This document shows positions 1 to 7,610 of a DNA stretch of 29,480 nucleotides, in pieces. The first letter of the stretch is position 1. Each line of letters starts with the position of its first letter. This stretch comes from CAZADA01 sp964636945 (lineage in GTDB: Bacteria; Pseudomonadota; Alphaproteobacteria; Caulobacterales; Maricaulaceae): positions 1-29,480 of the forward strand of contig CAZWVH010000036.1 in assembly GCA_964636945.1 (NCBI GenBank). Reading direction: 5' to 3'. Both the position numbers and the translations under genes were made by a program. A model generated the notes under the pieces. It was not told where the DNA came from, made no database searches, and saw only the letters and a list, made by a program, of their open reading frames with translations.

Positions 1-255
1 TCTCAACCGAGCTTGCGACGGTTGAACCAGCCCGACCTCATCACGGCTCGCGCGCTTGCGCCTCTGCCCAAACTCCTCGACGCCGCCAGCCGGTTTTGGG
101 GCCCTGATACACTCGGTTTGTTCCCCAAAGGCCGAGAAGCCGACGCCGAGATTTTGGCCGCCAAGAAGCGTTACCGATTCGTTCTTTGCGCCCATCCGAG
201 CCGCGCTGGAGGGGAGGGAAGCGTTCTCGCCATCTCAAACTTAACTGTGCTTTGA
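1..255 (+). CDS. rsmG: 16S rRNA (guanine-527-N7)-methyltransferase RsmG, C-terminal part
   Basis: The frame is open from the first base and ends at the TGA at 253-255, so only the last 84 codons are present and the start lies outside the window. The residues DLITARALAPLPKLLDAA followed by GLFPKGREADAEI are characteristic of the C-terminal half of RsmG (GidB), the SAM-dependent enzyme that methylates the 530 loop of 16S rRNA. The family usually ends shortly after a V/I-L-x-I-x-N strand, as seen here (SVLAISNL). Position directly before parA and parB is the classical gidA-gidB-parA-parB arrangement near bacterial origins and supports the call. Confidence 0.9.
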   Translation, partial: SQPSLRRLNQPDLITARALAPLPKLLDAASRFWGPDTLGLFPKGREADAEILAAKKRYRFVLCAHPSRAGGEGSVLAISNLTVL

Positions 256-285
256 TTGAAGCAGGCGCAGTATTTACTGGACCAC

Positions 286-364
286 GACTCTGAAAAGACT
301 CAGTCTTCGCCGACTCCCGCCGCCCCCGTCGATTTGTGCTTGCAAGATCAGGGCGACCTGATTC
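286..364. promoter_or_regulatory. Cluster of four GANTC sites upstream of parA
   Basis: The 292-bp gap between rsmG and parA contains GACTC at 286-290, 297-301 and 312-316 and GATTC at 360-364. GANTC is the target of the CcrM adenine methylase in Caulobacter-like alphaproteobacteria, where sites in promoters can make transcription depend on replication state. Four sites in 79 bp is more than random spacing predicts. That they act on parA is inference; I could not identify a confident -35/-10 pair here. Confidence 0.4.
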
Positions 365-547
365 ACTATGCTCTTAACGGGACGTAAAAAGACCGGGCAA
401 GCCGGCATAACAAAACGTCCTCCGGGCTGAGGGGTGTTCTTCCAAGACGACGGATCGGCGCAGCCGCCGCGAATGACGGCGTGCGTCAGTGTTGTGCCAT
501 CGCTACTGGCCGGGACCGCCCGCCAGAGCCAATTAGGGGAAGCCCCC

Positions 548-1375
548 ATGCTGCATACGCCAGAACGGCAAACGAAAATCATCGCCATCGCCAACCAGAA
601 GGGGGGCGTTGGCAAAACCACAACCGCGATCAATTTGGGCACCGCCGTGGCGGCCATGGAAAAACGCTGTCTTGTGATCGACATGGATCCCCAGGGCAAC
701 GCGTCCACAGGTCTGGGCGTGTCTAAGGCCGACCGGAACGTCACCACCTATGATGTGTTGATGAATGAAGCCGCCATCAGTGATGGCGTGATCAACACCA
801 TGGTGCCGGGGCTCGATATTTTGACGGCCAACTCTGATCTGGCGGGCGCTGAAGCCGAATTGCTGGACGAAGAGCGCCGGCACTTTCGACTGCAACGCGC
901 GTTCGAACAGCTTCAGAGCGACATCGCCGAGGGCCGTTTGGAGCCCTATGATTACATCTATATTGATTGCCCGCCCTCGTTGAATGTGTTGACCGTCAAT
1001 GCGTTAACAGCCTCAACGGCGACGCTTGTGCCACTGCAGTGTGAGTTCTTCGCGCTTGAGGGGATCACCCAGCTCAACCAAACCATCAGCCTGGTGCGCA
1101 ATAACCTCAATCCGGCTCTCGAGATCGAGGGCGTGCTGCTCACAATGTTCGATGCACGCAACAATTTGTCCAAGGAAGTGGCCGGCGATGTGCGCACGCA
1201 CTTTGGCGATCTTGTCTACGAGACCGTCGTTCCACGGAATGTCAAAGTCTCCGAGGCGCCCGCGCACGGACTGCCCGTGATTCTCTATGATCGCGAGTGT
1301 GTAGGCAGCCAAGCCTACCTCAATCTCGCCCGTGAAGTGCTGCGGCGAGACGGCGTGCTCGCGGCGGCGGCGTAG
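548..1375 (+). CDS. parA: Chromosome partitioning ATPase ParA
   Basis: ParA/Soj-type Walker ATPase (275 aa) that binds DNA nonspecifically in its ATP form and moves ParB-bound origins apart. The deviant Walker A motif KGGVGKTT is at residues 18-25, followed by DMDPQGNAST and the DCPPSLNVLTVNAL switch region. The frame is open further upstream, but I chose the ATG at 548: it has AGGGGA just before it, and translation then begins MLHTPERQTKIIAIANQKGG, a normal family N-terminus. parB follows after 12 bp, so the two form an operon. Cell-cycle control is plausible given the GANTC cluster upstream. Confidence 0.96.
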   Translation: MLHTPERQTKIIAIANQKGGVGKTTTAINLGTAVAAMEKRCLVIDMDPQGNASTGLGVSKADRNVTTYDVLMNEAAISDGVINTMVPGLDILTANSDLAGAEAELLDEERRHFRLQRAFEQLQSDIAEGRLEPYDYIYIDCPPSLNVLTVNALTASTATLVPLQCEFFALEGITQLNQTISLVRNNLNPALEIEGVLLTMFDARNNLSKEVAGDVRTHFGDLVYETVVPRNVKVSEAPAHGLPVILYDRECVGSQAYLNLAREVLRRDGVLAAAA

Positions 1376-1387
1376 GGAGGACGAACG

Positions 1388-2341
1388 ATGCCGGCGGCAA
1401 AGCCCCGTCTTGCGCGCGGATTATCCGCGCTCTTGGGTGAAAATGAAGAGGCGGCTGCGCGCACGGCCAAGCCCAGTGGAGCAATGCCGGCGCGCGCGCC
1501 GCGCAAATCGTTTGTGGCGACAGCCTCGAACGACACCTCGCCGCGCAAACTGCCGATTGAAAAAATCCGTCGTAACACGGAACAACCACGAAAGCGGTTC
1601 GATGACACTGAGCTCGACGAGCTGACGGAATCGATCCGCAGGCAGGGCATCATTTCGCCAATCCTGGTTCGGCCGGATCCGGACGAGCCTGGTATGTATC
1701 AAATCGTGGCCGGCGAACGGCGTTGGCGGGCGGCTCAGAAAGCCAATGTGTCCATGGTTCCTGTGATCATCCGGGACCTAAAGGATCGCGAAGCTCTGGA
1801 AGTGTCGCTGGTAGAAAACGTTCAGCGTGCGAATCTCAACGCCATTGAGGAGGCAATGGGCTATCGCGCTCTGATGGACGAATTTAAGCACACCCAGGAC
1901 GTCATCGCCAAAGCCGTCGGCAAGAGCCGCCCGCACATCGCCAATTGCCTACGCCTGCTCCAGCTGCCCGCACGCGTGCGGGACTTGGTGTTTGATGGCC
2001 GATTGTCAGCGGGCCACGCCCGAGCCATCGCCAACGCGAAAAACTGCGAAGAGTTGGCGGAACTGATCGTGGATAAGGGCCTGAGCGTGCGCGAGGCCGA
2101 GAAACTGGCCCGCGGGGAAGATGAAACCGCTCCGGCCAAAGACGAAAAGCGTCCGGTCAAGAAATTTTCCGGCAAGGACCAAACCACGCTCGAGCTGGAA
2201 AAGACGGTGGCCACGGCGCTCGGCATGGCGGTGGAAATCCGCAATCGTGGCGACGCGGGGGGGGAGGTGCGTATTCGCTTCTCACAAGGCGATCAGCTCT
2301 TGGAAGTAGTGCGCCGCCTTCAAGCATCCGCAGTGTATTAA
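1388..2341 (+). CDS. parB: Chromosome partitioning protein ParB
   Basis: ParB/Spo0J-type CTPase clamp (317 aa) that loads at parS and spreads along DNA. Visible parts in order: a basic N-terminus (ARGLSALLGE) likely to contact ParA; the nuclease-like CTP-binding domain with GERRWRA at about 109-115 and ENVQR at about 143-147; the helix-turn-helix KHTQDVIAKAVGKSRPHIANCLRLLQLP; a charged linker; and a C-terminal dimerisation domain. Length is normal. The start at 1388 follows a GGAGG-type ribosome site just downstream of the parA stop. I found no convincing parS in this window, so its loading sites probably lie elsewhere near the origin. Confidence 0.97.
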   Translation: MPAAKPRLARGLSALLGENEEAAARTAKPSGAMPARAPRKSFVATASNDTSPRKLPIEKIRRNTEQPRKRFDDTELDELTESIRRQGIISPILVRPDPDEPGMYQIVAGERRWRAAQKANVSMVPVIIRDLKDREALEVSLVENVQRANLNAIEEAMGYRALMDEFKHTQDVIAKAVGKSRPHIANCLRLLQLPARVRDLVFDGRLSAGHARAIANAKNCEELAELIVDKGLSVREAEKLARGEDETAPAKDEKRPVKKFSGKDQTTLELEKTVATALGMAVEIRNRGDAGGEVRIRFSQGDQLLEVVRRLQASAVY

Positions 2342-2451
2342 ATCGAAACAAAACCAGCCTGGTCAGAGGCCAACAATATTATTGCAGTTAAAGCTGCATT
2401 GGTTGACTGACCTCACGATAACATTGCGGTACTGATAGCGACTGAACGTGC

Positions 2452-3462
2452 ATGCAAAAAGCAGCACTCCGTCGATTGGACTTGGTAAAACGCCAAAGAG
2501 CGCCGGTCGGATCAATGGGGCAACACATGCACTCGATCGTAATCTCTGGGCTATCTGCAGCGGCATTGGCTTTCGGATTGACTGCGCCGGCGAACGCGGC
2601 AGAGGGCGCTCTGAGCTCGTATCTTCCCGGCACGGCGGGCGATTTCGGATTGGCGCTCGTTCCTGCGCCGGGGCTTCAACTGGTCAACACCCTGTTTATC
2701 CAGTCGGGCAATGTCGAGCGCGCAGTGCTCCAGGGCGAGGTCAATGCTGGCATTGACGTCGACATTGTATTGGATCTCGCGGGCGCATTCGTCACCCTGG
2801 ACAAAAAAGTCTTTGGCGCGTCCTACACATTTGGCGCCTTGGCTGTGTTTGGTAACGCCAATCTTGAAGCCACACTCACCGGTCCGAACAATACGCAATT
2901 CAGTGTCGACGACAGCAGTTTCAATACGGCCGACTGGGCGTTTGTTCCAATTCAGCTTAACTGGAACGTCGATAATCTGCACTTCAAAGTGGCCCAAACC
3001 ATTGTTGCGCCAACTGGCGACTATGACATTGATGAGCGAGTTAACCTGGGTCGCAACTACTGGGCATTTGATACTGTCGCTGGGTTTACTTACTTCAATC
3101 CCGAGATCGGCGTCGAATTTTCGATGCAGGGCGGCGTGCAAGTTAACACCGAGAATGAGGCGACGAACTATAAAACCGGCGCCGAGCTGCATCTTGATGT
3201 GACGGCGAACATGTTCCTCAGCGAGACGTTTGCACTCGGCCCGCGAGCCTATGTCTACAATCAGGTGACCGGCGACAGCGGATCAGGCGCGCTTCTTGGT
3301 GATTTCAAATCGGAATCGGCGGGCGTGGGTGCGGGATTTTTATGGATCCCGAAGTTTGCTGAGGGCCGGCTTTCAATTGCGGGCAAAGCCATGGTGGACG
3401 TGCATAACGAGAACCGGTTCGATTCGACTTACGGATACGTGACGGCGGGCTGGAAGTTTTAG
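2452..3462 (+). CDS. SphA / phenol-degradation MetA-like outer-membrane protein
   Basis: Predicted secreted beta-barrel of up to 336 aa. A hydrophobic signal segment (ISGLSAAALAFGLTAPANA) is followed by mature sequence starting AEGALSSYLPGTAGDFGLALVPAPG, which resembles the N-terminus of the SphA/MetA family (Phenol_MetA_deg, COG4313), proteins thought to form outer-membrane channels for hydrophobic substrates. Alternating polar/aromatic strands and a C-terminal aromatic residue (YGYVTAGWKF) fit a barrel. The start is uncertain: ATGs at 2452, 2515 and 2527 are all possible. The later two give a compact signal peptide but only a weak GGGG ribosome site. The substrate is unknown. It lies upstream of the DUF3604 gene in the same orientation. 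Confidence 0.7.
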   Translation: MQKAALRRLDLVKRQRAPVGSMGQHMHSIVISGLSAAALAFGLTAPANAAEGALSSYLPGTAGDFGLALVPAPGLQLVNTLFIQSGNVERAVLQGEVNAGIDVDIVLDLAGAFVTLDKKVFGASYTFGALAVFGNANLEATLTGPNNTQFSVDDSSFNTADWAFVPIQLNWNVDNLHFKVAQTIVAPTGDYDIDERVNLGRNYWAFDTVAGFTYFNPEIGVEFSMQGGVQVNTENEATNYKTGAELHLDVTANMFLSETFALGPRAYVYNQVTGDSGSGALLGDFKSESAGVGAGFLWIPKFAEGRLSIAGKAMVDVHNENRFDSTYGYVTAGWKF

Positions 3463-3608
3463 AGCAACCATTCATTCCGCCACCTAATGTCACGGCGTTG
3501 TCCGACGCTCCCCGTAAAATCCGCATGCTTTTCTCTCCTGACACGGACTGTTGGGCATGGTAACTTATTCTTCTGGGCGCCATGGACGCGTCCGTGGGAG
3601 GAAACTGG

Positions 3609-5927
3609 ATGGGCGAGGTCAGATTGGCGGGTGCTATTTCCGCCATTATTTTGGGGCTATCAGTACCAGCTGCGGGACAGATCCAGCCTTCGGAAGAAAG
3701 CCTTGAAGGCGTGTTTAGGGGCCAAACGTATTCGCCCTACGCCAATCGGCGCTTCCCCAGTCAGGTATATTGGGGCGATACGCACCTCCACACTGGCCTG
3801 TCTATGGACGCGGGTTTGTTCGGAAACACCACAAAGCCAGAGATGGCGTATCGATTTGCTCGTGGCGAGGAAGTGGTGGCGTCTTCTGGTATTCCCGTGA
3901 AGCTGGCAAGACCGCTCGATTGGCTCGTGGTTACGGAACACTCAGACGGCATGGGCATGATCTTTGATCTGGCCTCCGGTGCTCCAAGTGTGATGGCGAG
4001 CGAACAGGGTCTGCGATGGTATGAAGGACTGGCCGAGGGCGGAGAGGCTTCGACGGCGGCGGCCCTGGATTTGATCACCACGTTTTCGCAAGGTGAGATG
4101 GATCCGGACTTGATCGGCGCGTATTCGCCCGGAGCGCCTGCGTACGCCAGTGTGTGGGAAGGCATCGTGGAAGCTGCGGAACAATTTAATTCGCCCGGTG
4201 AGTTCACCGCTTTCATTGGTTATGAGTGGACGTCATTGGTTAACGGCAACAACCTCCACCGCAATGTGATTTATCGGGACGGGGCGGCCAGAGCCTTGCA
4301 GATGGAACCGATGGTCACCCAGGGGCCAACGGGAAGCACCAATCCGATGGACCTCTACGCCTGGATGGAGCGCTATGAGGAGTTAACGGGGGGCTATGTA
4401 TTCGCCTTGGCCCATAATGGGAACTTGTCCAATGGCATCATGTTTCCCACGGAAACCAGGTTCACGGGGGAGGCTGTCGACGAATCGTATGTGACTGCAC
4501 GGGCAAAGTGGGAACCATTGTACGAAATTACTCAAATCAAGGGCGATGGAGAGGCTCACCCACTCTTATCGCCCAACGATGAGTTTGCCGATTATGAGAC
4601 GTGGGACGCGGGTAATCTGGATTTAAGCGAAGCCAAAACCGACGATATGCTGAAGGGCGAGTACGCCCGTGAAGCCCTGAAACAAGGACTGTTGTTGGAA
4701 GAAGAATTTGGCACGAACCCTTACAAGTTTGGTTTTTCTGGCGCCACCGACAGCCACACGTCTCTTTCGACGGCCGATAGCGACAATTATTTCGGTAAGG
4801 CGACCAACGCCGAACCGTCACCGACCCGTGCCAAACACCCCTTTACGGAGACAGAGTTAGGAGTGTTCCCCGGCTGGTCATTGGTCGCATCGGGATATAC
4901 TGGCGTTTGGGCCACCGAAAACACCCGTCAAGCGTTATGGGACGCCATGGTGCGCAAAGAAGTTTACGCCACCACCGGTCCGCGCATGATGGTGCGTTTC
5001 TTCGGCGGCTGGGATTTCACCGAAGATGACCTGCGCAGCCGCCAACCCGCTTTCGCGGGCTACGGCAAGGGCGTACCAATGGGTGGCGATTTGCGCGCTG
5101 TCCCTGAGGGGGCCGAGGCCCCGACCTTCATGGTGTATGCTTTGCGCGATCCCATCGGCGCCAACCTTGACCGCATTCAAATTGTCAAGGGATGGACCAA
5201 TGAAGACGGTGAGGCGGAAGAACGCGTCTACGATGTGGCGTGGTCTGATGATCGCCGCCCAGGACGGAACGGCGCATTGCCGCCGGTGGGCAACACAGTC
5301 GATTTAGAGAATGCGAGCTGGACCAATAGCATCGGGGCCTCCGAATTGGGCGCAGTCTGGACCGATCCGGATTTCGACCCGGACCAACGGGCAGTCTATT
5401 ATGCGCGTGTGATTGAAATACCCACACCTCGTTGGGTGGTGTATGACGCCGTCCGTTTGGGGGCTGAGCTTCCCGAAGAGGCTGAGACCATTGGCCAAGA
5501 ACGCGCCTATACATCGCCCATCTGGTACACGCCGAGCGCCAATCACGCCGCCAGCACAGGCGCAAGCATGGGCGCCGCCGCGTCGTCCACCGCCGCCATC
5601 ACTGGTCAACGCTACCGCATTCTGGAAATCGAAGGCCGGCGGGTGAGCAATGACGACATGTATGTGGAACTCACCGAGGGCGGAGAGATCCGCGGCGTCA
5701 GCGGCTGCAACAGTTTCTTTGGCACATACGAACTGGAGCAGACCACCGTGACAATCAGCCCCTTGGCGGTGACGCGCAAAATGTGTCCGCCCAACATCAT
5801 GGCCGATGAAGTGCGGTTCATCGACGCCATTGAACAAGAGCTCACCGTCCGGGGCCTTGGCGAAAACCTCACCCTATCGGCGGATGGCGACGTGATCATG
5901 CGCCTCGAACGCGTGCGTAAAAACTGA
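3609..5927 (+). CDS. Secreted DUF3604 protein with C-terminal META domain
   Basis: A 772-aa predicted periplasmic protein. The ATG at 3609 is preferred over 3582 because GGGAGGAA (3596-3603) lies at proper distance and the product then begins with a signal peptide (VRLAGAISAIILGLSVPAAG). Residues about 35-640 match DUF3604, which shows PHP-like metal-site motifs: GDTHLHT at 56-62, EHSD at 110-113, AHNGN around H269 and TDSH ending at H383. These suggest a hydrolase with a bound metal cluster, though the family's substrate is not established. After an Ala/Ser-rich linker (ASMGAAASSTAA), residues about 665-772 form a META/HslJ domain (SGCNSFFGTYEL, PLAVTRKMCPP). This fusion is unusual to me. 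holA ends 12 bp downstream on the other strand. Confidence 0.85.
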   Translation: MGEVRLAGAISAIILGLSVPAAGQIQPSEESLEGVFRGQTYSPYANRRFPSQVYWGDTHLHTGLSMDAGLFGNTTKPEMAYRFARGEEVVASSGIPVKLARPLDWLVVTEHSDGMGMIFDLASGAPSVMASEQGLRWYEGLAEGGEASTAAALDLITTFSQGEMDPDLIGAYSPGAPAYASVWEGIVEAAEQFNSPGEFTAFIGYEWTSLVNGNNLHRNVIYRDGAARALQMEPMVTQGPTGSTNPMDLYAWMERYEELTGGYVFALAHNGNLSNGIMFPTETRFTGEAVDESYVTARAKWEPLYEITQIKGDGEAHPLLSPNDEFADYETWDAGNLDLSEAKTDDMLKGEYAREALKQGLLLEEEFGTNPYKFGFSGATDSHTSLSTADSDNYFGKATNAEPSPTRAKHPFTETELGVFPGWSLVASGYTGVWATENTRQALWDAMVRKEVYATTGPRMMVRFFGGWDFTEDDLRSRQPAFAGYGKGVPMGGDLRAVPEGAEAPTFMVYALRDPIGANLDRIQIVKGWTNEDGEAEERVYDVAWSDDRRPGRNGALPPVGNTVDLENASWTNSIGASELGAVWTDPDFDPDQRAVYYARVIEIPTPRWVVYDAVRLGAELPEEAETIGQERAYTSPIWYTPSANHAASTGASMGAAASSTAAITGQRYRILEIEGRRVSNDDMYVELTEGGEIRGVSGCNSFFGTYELEQTTVTISPLAVTRKMCPPNIMADEVRFIDAIEQELTVRGLGENLTLSADGDVIMRLERVRKN

Positions 5928-5939
5928 GGCGCAGCTTGA

Positions 5940-6980
5940 TCACCGCCGACGGCCGGCCATAGCCAGTGACAACACTAATCGTCCGCACACTGATTCATCG
6001 GCTGCACCGGCAGTTTTGAGTGCGCGTTCTGCGGCGATCAGCTTGTCCAGTGCATCGTCCAACTTGCTGCGGCTCCATGCGTGCAGCTGCGCTTTAGCCT
6101 CAAAGCGCTTGGGCCCGAAGAGGGGGGGCCGCGTGCGATTGATGGCGTCATCTACGGACGCTCCCGACTCCATCGCCGTGCGCAGTGCGTCCAGGCGCAT
6201 CACGGCGCGCTGCAGCGCCAGCAATACCCCCACCGTGGTCGCGCCCGCCGCCAAAGCCCGGTTGTATGCTGCGTCCGCCAAAGCAGGATCGCCATTGAGC
6301 GCGGCGTCGGCGACGCCGTTGACGTCGCCAGGCTCAGCGCCGGCAATCAGCGCTTCGATGTCGGCCACCTCCAAAGGTGCGTCGCGGCCATGGGCGTAGA
6401 GCGACAGCTTCTCCAACTCACTGCGGGCCAATGCCCGATCACCCTCCAGGCGGGGGATCAACAGCGCCCGCGCGTCCTCGCTTAACGCGAACCCACCCTC
6501 GCGCGCATAACCATCCACAAGCTGGCCCAAGGCGGCAACGCCGTCGGCGTAGCAGGGCAGGGTGGTCGCCGATTTTGCCGCTTCAAACGCCTTGCGCAAT
6601 TTGGACTTGGTTGCCAGTGCGCCCGCTTCCACAATCACCCGCGCCGCAGGCGCGAACGCCTTATTGTCCAGTGCGTGAAGATATGTGCTGACGGGTGTGG
6701 CTGCTGCATCACCGCTCAGCAAAACCCGCACCGCTCGCGCGGCTCCAGTCAGCGCCATTGCGCGCGCCTCATCTTCCAGGCGAGCTGGGTCGGCCTTCAG
6801 AGCGTCTTCGCTGATCGTAGCCACGGCGAAGGGATCGCTGGCGTCAACGCCAAACCCCTCAATCAGCCGCGCGGCGCGCTCGCGCACCAAACCCCGGTCG
6901 GTCCCATAGACTAAAACCGCCCACACCTTGGGATCGGGCTTGTCGACAAACCCATCCACCCGATTGGCGGTGAGTTTCAT
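5940..6980 (-). CDS. holA: DNA polymerase III subunit delta
   Basis: HolA opens the beta sliding clamp as part of the clamp-loader complex. The 346-aa length is right, and the N-terminus (KVWAVLVYGTDRGLVRERAARLI) has the family's pattern in which the usual Walker A position is degenerate. The middle contains the LLIPRLEGDRALARSELEKLSLYA segment, followed by DIEALIAGAEPGDVNGVADAALNGD, a hallmark of the alphaproteobacterial delta subunit. It starts 6 bp after the lptE stop, so it is probably co-transcribed with leuS and lptE. The lptE-holA neighbourhood is widely conserved in Proteobacteria. Confidence 0.93.
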   Translation of the reverse strand: MKLTANRVDGFVDKPDPKVWAVLVYGTDRGLVRERAARLIEGFGVDASDPFAVATISEDALKADPARLEDEARAMALTGAARAVRVLLSGDAAATPVSTYLHALDNKAFAPAARVIVEAGALATKSKLRKAFEAAKSATTLPCYADGVAALGQLVDGYAREGGFALSEDARALLIPRLEGDRALARSELEKLSLYAHGRDAPLEVADIEALIAGAEPGDVNGVADAALNGDPALADAAYNRALAAGATTVGVLLALQRAVMRLDALRTAMESGASVDDAINRTRPPLFGPKRFEAKAQLHAWSRSKLDDALDKLIAAERALKTAGAADESVCGRLVLSLAMAGRRR

Positions 6981-6986
6981 GAGTGA

Positions 6987-7484
6987 CTAAGCCTGTGAAA
7001 AGTGGATCGCCAGTGCGCGCTGCAAGCGGTCCGCCAACAAGTCGGCCGCCCGCTCCTTGGCGTTTTCCTCCACCGCGATATCGGCGTAGACATCGTCGCT
7101 GACGTCAAAGGACGCCGTGGCTTTCACCGATCCGCGCACGGGCGGCGCTGCGGTGTCGTCCAGTGAGGTTAAGGTGTAGCGCGCCGACAGCTCCAGCTCA
7201 TAGCGCGTGGCCACGTCATTGATGCGTATGCCAAAGCCGCGCCGGCGTTCATCGATGTCGAGCGCCAAATCATAACGCGGGGCGACGCCCGGCCGCTCGG
7301 CGCCCATGGTGTCGATCACAGACTGGCGCACAAGATAAGCCGAACGACCCTCGCCAGTGCTCACCCGCATGGCCCCGAAATCGGCATTGACGCCAGAAGC
7401 CTCGGCATAAATCGGCTTAAATCCGCATGCGGGCAGGGCGGCCATGGATACGGCGCAAAGACTAATCAGAACTGAGCGAATCAT
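6987..7484 (-). CDS. lptE: LPS-assembly lipoprotein LptE
   Basis: A 165-aa predicted outer-membrane lipoprotein that plugs the LptD barrel and helps insert lipopolysaccharide. The signal peptide MIRSVLISLCAVSMAALPAC places the lipobox cysteine at residue 20, followed by GFKPIYAE, the typical LptE start (C-G-F-x-P-L/I-Y). The body has alternating strands (RYDLALDIDERRRGFGIRIND, RYELELSARYTLTSLDD) and ends in an Asp/Glu-Arg-rich helix as in the family. It sits between leuS (126 bp upstream) and holA (6 bp downstream), as in many Proteobacteria. LolA, needed for delivering lipoproteins to the outer membrane, is encoded elsewhere in this window. Confidence 0.92.
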   Translation of the reverse strand: MIRSVLISLCAVSMAALPACGFKPIYAEASGVNADFGAMRVSTGEGRSAYLVRQSVIDTMGAERPGVAPRYDLALDIDERRRGFGIRINDVATRYELELSARYTLTSLDDTAAPPVRGSVKATASFDVSDDVYADIAVEENAKERAADLLADRLQRALAIHFSQA

Positions 7485-7610
7485 GGCTGGCTCCCCGGCA
7501 TGGATGCGTGTTCAAGTTATCCCTGACCTTCTCTATACCCCAAGCTGGCCCGTACGCCATCCCTGTGGGTGAAGGGGCAAGAGCGCATTCGAGGCGTGCG
7601 CTGCGCCGTT

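Noticed and set aside
1230..1243. GTTCCACGGAA in parA as half-parS
   Set aside because: Only one half resembles parS; the central CACGTG is missing.
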